A DNA stretch of 54,347 nucleotides from Saprospiraceae bacterium. GTDB taxonomy: Bacteria > Bacteroidota > Bacteroidia > Chitinophagales > Saprospiraceae. Below the pieces are notes generated by a model. That model was not told where the DNA came from. It saw only the letters and a list, made by a program, of their open reading frames with translations, and did no database searches. Both the position numbers and the translations under genes were made by a program. Of the stretch, positions 9,290-16,886 are shown in pieces. The stretch is taken from contig JANQQI010000102.1 of assembly GCA_028285085.1 (NCBI GenBank), positions 1 to 54,347 on the forward strand, given 5' to 3'. Within the stretch, counting starts at the first letter, position 1, and the number at the start of each line of letters is the position of its first letter.

Positions 9290-10081
9290 ATGGCTGAGCA
9301 ATTAAAAATAAAAACCATGGCGGAGATGGCCGCTGCGGGCCAAGAACCAGAAATCTTGTTTTGGGTGGGCTGCGCGGGGAGCTTTGATGCCAGAGCACAG
9401 AAGGTAACCGTTGCATTTTGCCGGATTCTACAAGCGGCCGGTATCGAATACGCTATCTTGGGCAACGAAGAAAGCTGCACGGGAGATCCTGCTCGTCGGG
9501 CGGGCAACGAATTCGTGTTCCAAATGACCGCCCTCCAGAATATTGAAACGCTGAACATGTATGCGGTCAAGAAAATCGTGACCGCTTGTCCGCATTGTTT
9601 CAATACCCTGAAAAATGAATATCCACCCTTAGGAGGAAACTATGAGGTGATTCACCACACGACGTTCTTGCAAGGCTTGCTGGATAGCGGCCGAATTAAA
9701 GTGCAAGGCGGGGCTTTTGAAGGCAAAAAAATCACCTATCATGATAGTTGCTATCTCGGCCGTGCGAATGGTATCTACGAAGCACCACGAGAGGTATTGA
9801 ATATGCTTGACAACGAACTGATTGAAATGAAACGTTGCCGTACGACTGGTTTGTGCTGCGGCGCAGGTGGTGCGCAGATGTTTAAGGAAGATGAGCCTGG
9901 TGATAAGCGGATCAATATTGAGCGCTCAGAGGAAGCTCTGGAAACCGGCGCTGAAATTATTGCAGTTAACTGCCCGTTTTGTCTGACTATGATGCAAGAT
10001 GGTGTCAAGGCGAAAGATCAACAAGATGATGTCATGGTTTATGATTTGGCAGAACTTATCGTAGATCGAGTCGTTAAGTAA
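9290..10081 (+). CDS. CCG-domain Fe-S protein (heterodisulfide reductase subunit B-like)
   Basis: 263 residues, soluble. Two cysteine-rich CCG-type halves are visible. The first has FWVGCAGSFDAR, ESCTGDPARR and ACPHC; the second has HDSCYLGR, GLCCGAGG and NCPFC. This is the arrangement found in HdrB, GlpC, LldE and related proteins, which bind special Fe-S clusters and handle thiol-disulfide or quinone-linked electron transfer. Both halves appear complete. The natural partner is the membrane Fe-S protein encoded two genes upstream. No thiol substrate or dehydrogenase gene is adjacent, so the reaction remains open. Confidence 0.87.
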   Translation: MAEQLKIKTMAEMAAAGQEPEILFWVGCAGSFDARAQKVTVAFCRILQAAGIEYAILGNEESCTGDPARRAGNEFVFQMTALQNIETLNMYAVKKIVTACPHCFNTLKNEYPPLGGNYEVIHHTTFLQGLLDSGRIKVQGGAFEGKKITYHDSCYLGRANGIYEAPREVLNMLDNELIEMKRCRTTGLCCGAGGAQMFKEDEPGDKRINIERSEEALETGAEIIAVNCPFCLTMMQDGVKAKDQQDDVMVYDLAELIVDRVVK

Positions 10082-10111
10082 GCGTGAATCGCAAATAGTA
10101 TTAATCATATT

Positions 10112-10594
10112 ATGGTAGCAACATACGAACAATTGCCGGACACTTCCAGAGTATGGATTTATCAGAGTAGTCGCCCGTTCAACGAAGAGGAGACGGACCA
10201 GTTACAATCAATACTCACTGATTTTGCTCAACGTTGGGTAAGTCATAATCGACAGTTACGCGCCTTCGGCGGGCTGTTTCATCGTCAATTCCTCGTTTTG
10301 ATGGTTGATGAAAGCCAAGCGGGAGCCAGCGGCTGTTCGATTGATAGCTCGGTGCATTTTATGCAAGGCCTCGAAAGCCAATTTGGTGTGCAACTCTTTG
10401 ATCGGATGACGTTCACTTACCTGGATGGCGATGCCGTTCAAACCGCCGGTCGCGATGAATTTAGCCAGCTTTATCAAGCCGGTAAGATCAATGATCTCAC
10501 CCCAGTTTTCGATAACCTGGTATCCAACAAAGCGGATTTCAATGCTAAGTGGGTCAAACCACTAGGGGAGAGCTGGCACAAACGTATGGTTTAG
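10112..10594 (+). CDS. Conserved Bacteroidota hypothetical protein (often mislabelled ABC transporter ATPase)
   Basis: 160 residues, soluble. It opens with LPDTSRVWIYQSSRPF and contains LVLMVDESQAGASGCSIDSSVHFMQ, a pattern I recognise from a family conserved across Bacteroidota. Database names for that family often say ABC transporter ATPase, but no Walker A, Walker B or signature motif is present, so that name is not supported. The conserved SGCSIDSSV stretch, with a Cys and several Ser, is the most likely functional site. It lies 30 bases after the CCG Fe-S gene and may be co-transcribed. Function unknown. Confidence 0.75.
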   Translation: MVATYEQLPDTSRVWIYQSSRPFNEEETDQLQSILTDFAQRWVSHNRQLRAFGGLFHRQFLVLMVDESQAGASGCSIDSSVHFMQGLESQFGVQLFDRMTFTYLDGDAVQTAGRDEFSQLYQAGKINDLTPVFDNLVSNKADFNAKWVKPLGESWHKRMV

Positions 10595-10717
10595 AGGCGA
10601 TTTAGATCGTCAAAATCTGTTTTTATCCAAATAATCCTTCTTTTTATAGAAAAATCAATTCCTTTCCTTCAAACTGGCCGTATTTAAAGAAAGTCTAACC
10701 AAAATTACAATCGAAAT

Positions 10718-11182
10718 ATGTTCGGAAAAGTAAAAAGATGGCTGGGAATCGAAGGCGTGAAATTAGAATTGGAATTACCAGAAACGATTATGGAACGGGA
10801 TGGTGAAGTCCTCGGTCAAATCCGTTTTCAATCGATGAATACACAAACCGTTACTTACATCCAAATTCGAATGATTGAACGCTACACGCGTGGACGAGGA
10901 GATGAGAAACTAGTGGATGAATATGAATTGGGCTCGATTGAATTCAATGAGCAAATCGAGATCCCTGCTAACGAATCCATCGTAGTGCCATTCAATCTCC
11001 CTTTCGCAACCGTGAAATCAGAGATGGATGAGTTGGAACGAAAGAATCTTTTAGTAGGTGGCTTGGTGAAAACAGCCAAATGGCTCCGCGGGGTGAAATC
11101 TGAATTCCGTATCGAGGCAGAAGCCAAGGTGCGTGGTGTCGCTCTTGATCCCTTTGATAAGCAAATTGTAGAACTGGACTAA
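10718..11182 (+). CDS. Spo0M-like arrestin-fold protein
   Basis: 154 residues without signal peptide or membrane segment. The start (MFGKVKRWLGIEGVKLELELPE), the central IPANESIVVPFNLPF and the late VRGVALDPFDKQIV resemble the beta-sandwich of the Spo0M (sporulation-control) family, which has an arrestin-like fold. Family members occur widely in non-sporulating bacteria, where their role is unknown, so sporulation should not be inferred. The gene converges with 11195-11647, leaving 12 bases between the stops. Confidence 0.7.
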   Translation: MFGKVKRWLGIEGVKLELELPETIMERDGEVLGQIRFQSMNTQTVTYIQIRMIERYTRGRGDEKLVDEYELGSIEFNEQIEIPANESIVVPFNLPFATVKSEMDELERKNLLVGGLVKTAKWLRGVKSEFRIEAEAKVRGVALDPFDKQIVELD

Positions 11183-11194
11183 GTTTAAATCTTA

Positions 11195-11647
11195 CTAAAA
11201 ACTGGTCAAAGTCGACCCGACTGAGAACACAATTCCCAAAATATAGATAACAATAAAGGCTAAGGTCATGATGCCTAGCCATTTAAAATAGTCACGGAGT
11301 AGACGTAAACTTTCCATTACATTATTCCCGGAATATTGACTGCCTGCTTTTTGTGCTCTGAGCGCAAAGCGAAACAATAGAATGACGGGAATAGCAAATA
11401 AGGCTGCCATGACGACATACATGAGCGCAAAGAGATAAAAAAAGCTGTTTTCCACACCAGGAGGAGTATCCAGACTAGGAAGAGTAACCGCTGTAACAAT
11501 CCCCGCGAGAAGCATAAAAGCAACTCCCACTAGCCCCAGAATTGCTAGAAATAACGCCCATCCACCAGTACTTTTTAAATAAGACTGCCCGTTTTCGTCC
11601 AGCTCAACTCCTCTGGGTAAGCTGTCGTCCAGGATCGGATTTTCCAT
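11195..11647 (-). CDS. Three-helix membrane protein, DUF5362-like
   Basis: 150 residues. A charged N-terminal tail of about 25 residues is followed by three hydrophobic segments, at about 30-55 (ALFLAILGLVGVAFMLLAGIV), 70-95 (FLFALMYVVMAALFAIPVILLF) and 120-145 (LGIMTLAFIVIYILGIVF). The overall form and the FALRAQKA turn after the second helix fit the small DUF5362 membrane family. It starts 12 bases after the lipoprotein gene on the same strand, so the two probably share a message. No catalytic residues are evident and the role is unknown. Confidence 0.65.
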   Translation of the reverse strand: MENPILDDSLPRGVELDENGQSYLKSTGGWALFLAILGLVGVAFMLLAGIVTAVTLPSLDTPPGVENSFFYLFALMYVVMAALFAIPVILLFRFALRAQKAGSQYSGNNVMESLRLLRDYFKWLGIMTLAFIVIYILGIVFSVGSTLTSF

Positions 11648-11659
11648 AGCTAAAACTAT

Positions 11660-12181
11660 TTATTGAGTCACCTTTGTGCTGTCACTCTTTTCGAAGCTTT
11701 CGATAATCTCAGCGTTCGATTTATATAGATTTTGGATCATGAATCGGGCGCTCTCCGCAAACTCATTATTGGGATGTTTTTCAAGGAAAGCTTCGTAAAT
11801 GCCTTTTGCCTCTTCCTTTTTGCCCAGATTGTCATCGAGCGTAAATCCCTTGAGAAACATAGCCTGCGCAGCTTTTTCGTGGCTACTGAAGTCATTGATG
11901 ATACGATTGTAAATATTCAATGCCTGATCGAAGTTACCGAGGTTTCGCGACATTTCTCCGGCCTTCAAAAGCATAGGAACTGCTTTTTCGTGATCGCTGA
12001 AAGAAGACGCAAATTTCTCGATACTAGCCACGTACATTTCTGCCGTTTCTCGATCCAGTTTTTTGGTCGTCTCATTGTAGATTTTTCCCTCTAACTCTGC
12101 AATCTGATTCAGACTGGTATCGGGGGAATTACAAGCCATCATAGTGGCTAAGCAACAGATAATTAGTACCTTAATTCTCAT
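11660..12181 (-). CDS. TPR lipoprotein
   Basis: 173 residues. A lipoprotein signal peptide ends in MMAC with the lipidated Cys at position 17. The rest is helical with about three tetratricopeptide-like units (for example KAVPMLLKAGEMSRNLGNFDQALNIYNRII and AKGIYEAFLEKHPNNEFAESARFMI), resembling the C-terminal half of YbgF/CpoB-like proteins. Such proteins act as periplasmic or outer-membrane scaffolds. It is the first gene of a two-gene minus-strand unit with 11195-11647 and is divergent from the metallopeptidase gene at 12254, with 72 AT-rich bases between them. Partner unknown. Confidence 0.75.
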   Translation of the reverse strand: MRIKVLIICCLATMMACNSPDTSLNQIAELEGKIYNETTKKLDRETAEMYVASIEKFASSFSDHEKAVPMLLKAGEMSRNLGNFDQALNIYNRIINDFSSHEKAAQAMFLKGFTLDDNLGKKEEAKGIYEAFLEKHPNNEFAESARFMIQNLYKSNAEIIESFEKSDSTKVTQ

Positions 12182-12253
12182 ATCTTTTAATTTACTTTTC
12201 TAAAAGGTAAAATTAATTGATTTTTTGAAATATAATAAACCATACCCAAGCTA

Positions 12254-13555
12254 ATGAACCGTTTTTTCTACCTTGCTGCCGTTACGCTACTACTTGCGAC
12301 TTGTGCACGCGGGCCTAAAAAAAGCTTTTTGCGTACGGCCGAAATACAGGCTTTACCACAATCTTACGGCGATAATTTTCAATGCCGTATTGCTAGTTCT
12401 TCCATACCGGATGAAGCCCATCTGGACCACACGCAGATCAAGTATCTACGGGTTAATTTCCATATTGTAGGTAAGTCAGACGGTACCGGTAATTTTGATG
12501 AGAAGACCGGACGACTGTTTATTGCCCAGGTGATGCGCGCAGCCAATCAGAAACTAGCGAACAACAAAAAGATGAATCTTCCCGTAGGTAACGATACGCC
12601 GGTGTTGCCGTTGCGCTATCGGTATTTATTGTCACCTCGACCCGAAGTACCTGGCGATGATGGTATTTATTTCCATCGCGATGATGACCTGTATTGGATG
12701 GTATCAAAAGGGAAAGATCAAAATAATTACAATCGTGATGTTTTTGAAAAATACGGTATTAGAAAAGATACTGTGCTTAATGTTTTTGTACTCGCTCATC
12801 CGGTTGATAGTCTCAAATCGCGAACCTACAAAGCCGACCAACGTGGTATTGCTTTCGGTAATTGGGTGAAAGTGAAAAACTGGCATAACGGTATTCGTGA
12901 TACGATTTGGCAGGAGGATGGTACGTTTAAAATGAATTGGACCTACTGGAATGCGGTCAAACTACTCAATCACGAAATTGGGCATTGTCTCGGGCTGCAG
13001 CATACCTGGACCGGTAGAGATGGTTGTCCCGATACGCCTAAGCACACTAATTGTTGGAATAAATCCAAACGCGCACCTTGTGATACCGAATGGTCAAACA
13101 ACGTCATGGATTACAACGCGCACGCTAGCGCTTGGTCTCCATGCCAGATTGGAAAAATCCACGCTAATTTTTCTAATCCCAATTGGAAATGGCGCTCTTT
13201 GTTAGAACCCACCTGGTGTACCCTTAAACCTGAACAGACTATTACCATCCGCGACACCGTAGTCTGGCGTGGTCCGCGGGACTTAGAAGGCCACCTGGTC
13301 ATTGCTCCGGGCGGATATTTACGACTGGGGTGTCGAGTATCTCTACCTGCCGGCGCTAAGATTTCCATTGAGCCCGGTGGCCGTCTGGTCTTGGATGGCG
13401 CTGAATTGGAAAATGCCTGTGGGGAGCAATGGGAAGGTATCGAAGTGGGGCAGCAGGGAGAACAAGAAGGTACCCTTGAATGCTGGCCGGGCAGTATCAT
13501 TCGCGATGCGCGTCAGTCGGTGCAATTGGTGTCTCATTCCCAGGAAGATTCCTAA
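12254..13555 (+). CDS. Secreted zinc metallopeptidase of the M43 type, probably 3'-truncated
   Basis: 433 residues. The N terminus (MNRFFYLAAVTLLLATCARG) is a signal peptide with a possible though imperfect lipobox. The zinc site HEIGHCLGLQH is at 240-250 and a metzincin-type Met turn (VMDYN, Met285) follows, as in cytophagalysin/pappalysin-like M43 enzymes. From about residue 325 a beta-rich stretch (GHLVIAPGGYLRLGCRVSLP) resembles the start of a surface beta-helix region. The protein then stops at QLVSHSQEDS with no T9SS domain. The last 59 bases lie within the opposite-strand CotH gene. Related proteins usually continue well beyond this point (from memory), so loss of the 3' part is suspected; the peptidase domain itself looks whole. 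Confidence 0.75.
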   Translation: MNRFFYLAAVTLLLATCARGPKKSFLRTAEIQALPQSYGDNFQCRIASSSIPDEAHLDHTQIKYLRVNFHIVGKSDGTGNFDEKTGRLFIAQVMRAANQKLANNKKMNLPVGNDTPVLPLRYRYLLSPRPEVPGDDGIYFHRDDDLYWMVSKGKDQNNYNRDVFEKYGIRKDTVLNVFVLAHPVDSLKSRTYKADQRGIAFGNWVKVKNWHNGIRDTIWQEDGTFKMNWTYWNAVKLLNHEIGHCLGLQHTWTGRDGCPDTPKHTNCWNKSKRAPCDTEWSNNVMDYNAHASAWSPCQIGKIHANFSNPNWKWRSLLEPTWCTLKPEQTITIRDTVVWRGPRDLEGHLVIAPGGYLRLGCRVSLPAGAKISIEPGGRLVLDGAELENACGEQWEGIEVGQQGEQEGTLECWPGSIIRDARQSVQLVSHSQEDS

Positions 13556-14813
13556 GGTACCGTTCGACCAAGGCAAAGCGGTGATCAATCCAGTTTTTGA
13601 TAAAGTCGATTTCGGTCGCAAAATCCAGCTGAGCTAAATATGGACTGCTTGCATGCGGCCAGCGTGCTTCGTTGCAATTCGTGTGGGGCAGAAGCCAAGC
13701 CGTATAATTGTCAATAAACTGATGTAAGGCCGCTGGATGTAAACGCTTTTCCCGAAAGAGCGCAAGATAACGGGCTAAAAGCTTTTGGTTATACCCTCCT
13801 GCGTTGAGTCGAGATAAGCGACCGAGTAACGGCACCTTTTGGAAGTCAATCAAACTATCTCGATGTGGCTCACCGTCAGCATCCCGGCCGAAGCTGTGGT
13901 CGTAGTCCCAGGGTGAGATATGAAATCGATCTTTACGACTGGGACGGTACAACAAGAAATTCTTCTTGATGCCATCATAGTTATTGGTAAAGAGCAGTAA
14001 CAGATGCCAATCCATAATAGACAGCATTGATATTTGCTCGTCCAAATCTTGGAAGAGTTGCTCGTCGGGAGCGTGGAAGATGATTTCGGTGAGCTGATAA
14101 ATCGCTTCTGAGGCGTCGCTTTGTTCCCACTTTGGAAAACGTTGATTAAAGTATGAGCGGTCGATCATTTTACGACGAGCCTCTGTATCAAATTTATCAT
14201 ATTTCGGATCCTCTCGAAAATAAGCTCGAAAGTCGGCGTATCGCTGTGCATGCTCTTTCGGCGGAAAATGCAGAGGTGGATCTTTAAATAGCAGGCCACC
14301 ATTTGGGCTTAATCCAAGACTGTGTCGATCCGGTCGTTCGACGAGCAGAAATAGGCCGTAATAATCGGTGCCCAGATATACTTCCACCCAGCGGCTCTGT
14401 ACTATGCGATGCTGCGTTGACCAAGACTGGAACCAATCGTAGGCTAGCTTATTACGGAGATGACTTCGATCAAAATAATTGGCGACTAAAATCCAATGTT
14501 TCCTGGGAGCAAGGCCCGCCAGTGGAACCGCTTCCTGAAATTGAATGGCTAGGGGCTTTTTAGGATAAAACGAAGAGGAATTACCGCGGATTCGTATGTC
14601 TGCGGGCATGTTCTGAAACCAACTTTGCCCAAATTGATCCTTAAAACTGATACGACTTTTTTGATCATTGACGGTCAATACATCCGCGGACAAACCGTGA
14701 ATAACGATTTTGCCGATTCCCGCTTGCTGAGTCGTTTTAGTTTTATGTAGCAACCAGGCTAGGCCAGCCAGTAAGGCTAGGGCCAGCAGCACAATGGGTG
14801 TTTTTCGCATCAT
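13497..14813 (-). CDS. CotH kinase-family protein
   Basis: 438 residues with one N-terminal hydrophobic segment (residues 6-22) acting as signal anchor or signal peptide. CotH hallmarks are present: IRGNSSS with KKPLAIQF early, HWILVANYFDRSHLRNKLAYD, a GLFLLVERPDR strand, and the SPWDYDHSFGRD metal/ATP-site motif around residue 300. CotH proteins are atypical protein kinases best known from spore coats; bacterial secreted homologues often occur with surface proteins. The last residues (PIAPTDAHRE) are read from DNA that also encodes the end of the metallopeptidase, so this C terminus may be an accidental extension. The target is unknown. Confidence 0.82.
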   Translation of the reverse strand: MMRKTPIVLLALALLAGLAWLLHKTKTTQQAGIGKIVIHGLSADVLTVNDQKSRISFKDQFGQSWFQNMPADIRIRGNSSSFYPKKPLAIQFQEAVPLAGLAPRKHWILVANYFDRSHLRNKLAYDWFQSWSTQHRIVQSRWVEVYLGTDYYGLFLLVERPDRHSLGLSPNGGLLFKDPPLHFPPKEHAQRYADFRAYFREDPKYDKFDTEARRKMIDRSYFNQRFPKWEQSDASEAIYQLTEIIFHAPDEQLFQDLDEQISMLSIMDWHLLLLFTNNYDGIKKNFLLYRPSRKDRFHISPWDYDHSFGRDADGEPHRDSLIDFQKVPLLGRLSRLNAGGYNQKLLARYLALFREKRLHPAALHQFIDNYTAWLLPHTNCNEARWPHASSPYLAQLDFATEIDFIKNWIDHRFALVERYLRNLPGNETPIAPTDAHRE

Positions 14814-15225
14814 AAGTTCCCCTGGAGGTGGGAGTAAGCTTAACGAAGTCGTCTAAAGTTATTCCAATGTTCGTTTTGTAGGCACATACAAGACTGAGCA
14901 TTCAAAAACTACAGGCAGCTTCAATACTTCATAACCGAAGTATCTGATTTTAAGGTATTAAAATATTTAATGAAATTCGCGAATCGGGCTTTTCTTTTCC
15001 TGTCTTTGCCTTTTAGTAATCAAGAGATGAAATATTTTTTTCAACTTAGCCAGCGAAGGTCTCACCCGATTCGTTATGTGCCACCTATGTTGTTAGAGAT
15101 GTGGAAAAGTATCTAGATACGGAGCGAACATTTATTTGGGCTTCCTGTTTTATTCCCATTGTTCATAATTAGTGTTTTGATGGCTTACTTTGACAAAGGA
15201 TTTGTCAGAGGGGCTAAAATAGGAA
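14814..15225. other. Intergenic region between divergent CotH and photolyase genes
   Basis: This 412-base AT-rich stretch lies between divergent genes and must hold both promoters. Near the photolyase start it contains a perfect inverted repeat, annotated separately. I saw no convincing gene; a 29-codon ATG frame at 15027 lacks support. No promoter with both Bacteroidota boxes at normal spacing could be picked out. Confidence 0.5.
15191..15207. promoter_or_regulatory. Inverted repeat upstream of the photolyase gene
   Basis: TGACAAA-GGA-TTTGTCA is a perfect 7-bp inverted repeat with a 3-base spacer, ending 18 bases before the photolyase ATG. Its location suits an operator or start-site element. 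A TTACTTTG sequence resembling a -7 box (one mismatch to TAnnTTTG) overlaps its left edge at 15185-15192. No regulator gene is adjacent. Confidence 0.45.
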
Positions 15226-16596
15226 ATGAAAATGAATACATCAGTAGCCATATTTTGGTTTCGTCGAGATTTACGATTGGAAGATAATGCCGGTTTATAT
15301 CATGCGTTACGATCTGGCTTGCCAGTATTGCCGCTCTTTATTTTTGATACAGAAATCTTGGACAAATTAGAAGACGAAGACGATGCGCGTGTTCATTTCT
15401 TACACGACACCATTGAGGAATTGAAAACCAGATTGGAGAAACAGGGAAGTACACTACTCGTGAAATACGGGAATCCCCTTGAGATGTGGCAAGACATTCT
15501 GTCGTCCTATACTATCGAGAAAGTGTTCACCAATCGTGATTATGAGCCCTACGCACAGGAGCGGGATACTCAAGTGAAAACACTACTTGAAAAGAATGGC
15601 ATCTCATTTCACACCTTTAAAGATCACGTGATTTTTGAGAAAGATGAAGTTGTGAAAGGTGATGGAGCGCCTTACGTGGTTTTTACGCCTTACAGTCGAC
15701 GCTGGTACGCTAAGCTAGATGAAAAAATGGTTGTCGTTGAAGATGATAATGGCCAAAAAAATGAAATATCGTATTACTTTCAGCCTTATCCTGTTCAGAA
15801 ATATGTAGATCATTTTGTAAAAACTTCTGCATTGCCAACGATTAGTTTGGCAGCAATGGGATTTCGACCGTCGGACATTTCCTTCCCTGGCAAAACAGTT
15901 CGTCAAGGCATTATTCGACAGTATCAAGAGCAACGTAATTTTCCTGCTATTGAAGGTACTTCTCGCTTGGGATTACATTTTCGTTTTGGTACAATCAGCA
16001 TCCGCGAAAAGGCTCGTAAAGCAATGGCCCTGAGCCGCACTTTTGTCAATGAATTGGTATGGCGGGATTTTTATAGTATGATCCTTTATCATTTCCCTAA
16101 GGTTGTTGGAGCACCTTTTCGGGATAAATACGCCAATATTCCCTGGAGAAATAATGAAGAAGAGTTTAAGCTATGGTGTGAGGGGAAGACCGGCTATCCA
16201 ATTGTCGATGCCGGAATGCGAGAGCTCAATGCGACGGGTTATATGCACAATCGTGTGCGCATGATCGTCGCTAGTTTTTTAACGAAGCACTTGCTGATTG
16301 ATTGGCGCTGGGGGGAAGCTTATTTTGCCCGAAAATTATTAGATTTTGACTTGGCCAGTAATAACGGTGGCTGGCAGTGGGCCGCTGGCTGTGGTACGGA
16401 TGCGGCCCCTTATTTCCGCGTTTTCAACCCTTATTCTCAGCAAGAAAAGTTCGATAAGCAATTCAAGTATATTCGTCAATGGGTGCCAGAATATGGTACC
16501 GATCAGTATCCTGAGCCAATTGTCGATCATAAAATGGCTCGTCAACGCTGTTTGGACACCTACAAAATGGCCTTAGATCGAACGGAAGTAGGGTAG
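15226..16596 (+). CDS. phr: Deoxyribodipyrimidine photolyase (class I photolyase/cryptochrome family)
   Basis: 456 residues, a normal length. The N-terminal alpha/beta antenna domain opens with FWFRRDLRLEDNAGLYHAL. The C-terminal FAD domain has ELVWRDFY, GYPIVDAGMREL, TGYMHNRVRM, HLLIDWRWGE and NNGGWQWAAG followed by TDAAPYFRVFNP, all characteristic of class I enzymes that repair UV-induced pyrimidine dimers using blue light. Nothing essential appears missing. It is a single-gene unit. The inverted repeat at 15191-15207 may control it. Distinguishing CPD from (6-4) specificity or a signalling cryptochrome needs phylogeny; the conserved repair-type motifs favour a CPD photolyase. Confidence 0.93.
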   Translation: MKMNTSVAIFWFRRDLRLEDNAGLYHALRSGLPVLPLFIFDTEILDKLEDEDDARVHFLHDTIEELKTRLEKQGSTLLVKYGNPLEMWQDILSSYTIEKVFTNRDYEPYAQERDTQVKTLLEKNGISFHTFKDHVIFEKDEVVKGDGAPYVVFTPYSRRWYAKLDEKMVVVEDDNGQKNEISYYFQPYPVQKYVDHFVKTSALPTISLAAMGFRPSDISFPGKTVRQGIIRQYQEQRNFPAIEGTSRLGLHFRFGTISIREKARKAMALSRTFVNELVWRDFYSMILYHFPKVVGAPFRDKYANIPWRNNEEEFKLWCEGKTGYPIVDAGMRELNATGYMHNRVRMIVASFLTKHLLIDWRWGEAYFARKLLDFDLASNNGGWQWAAGCGTDAAPYFRVFNPYSQQEKFDKQFKYIRQWVPEYGTDQYPEPIVDHKMARQRCLDTYKMALDRTEVG

Positions 16597-16646
16597 GACT
16601 CCATCTTATCTAAAGATTTATTCTTTATCGATCTATAGCTTACTAA

Positions 16647-16659
16647 GGAGGAATCCTCC
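16647..16659. repeat. Short palindrome upstream of the M1 peptidase
   Basis: GGAGGA-A-TCCTCC is a perfect 13-base palindrome. A second one, CTGCTA-T-TAGCAG, lies at 16803-16815 in the same 290-base gap. Either could be a protein-binding site, and neither is followed by a T run. Confidence 0.3.
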
Positions 16660-16693
16660 CCATTTGTACGGGCTACTTCTGTTGGAAATCTAT

Positions 16694-16701
16694 TATCTTT
16701 G
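16694..16701 (+). promoter_or_regulatory. Candidate -7 promoter box for the M1 peptidase gene
   Basis: TATCTTTG fits the Bacteroidota TAnnTTTG -7 box exactly. The nearest upstream TTTG (16663-16666) is 27 bases away, longer than the usual spacing, so the -33 element is not convincing. The leader would be about 180 bases. Confidence 0.35.
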
Positions 16702-16886
16702 GATTGATTAAGGATCGGAATAACCATTTTTATATCTAATCTTTAACTCACTTTCCCAATGCTCTTCTTCGGGAAAAGACTTTCCTAGCAAATCGGATCA
16801 TTCTGCTATTAGCAGAGTTTCATTATGATGAATTGGACAGTGCGCCAAGACGCAGATGGTCTATTGTTACAAACAAAAATTGAAAG

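Noticed and set aside
15027-15116. 29-codon ATG frame between the CotH and photolyase genes
   Set aside because: Short, with no signal peptide, domain pattern or conserved context.
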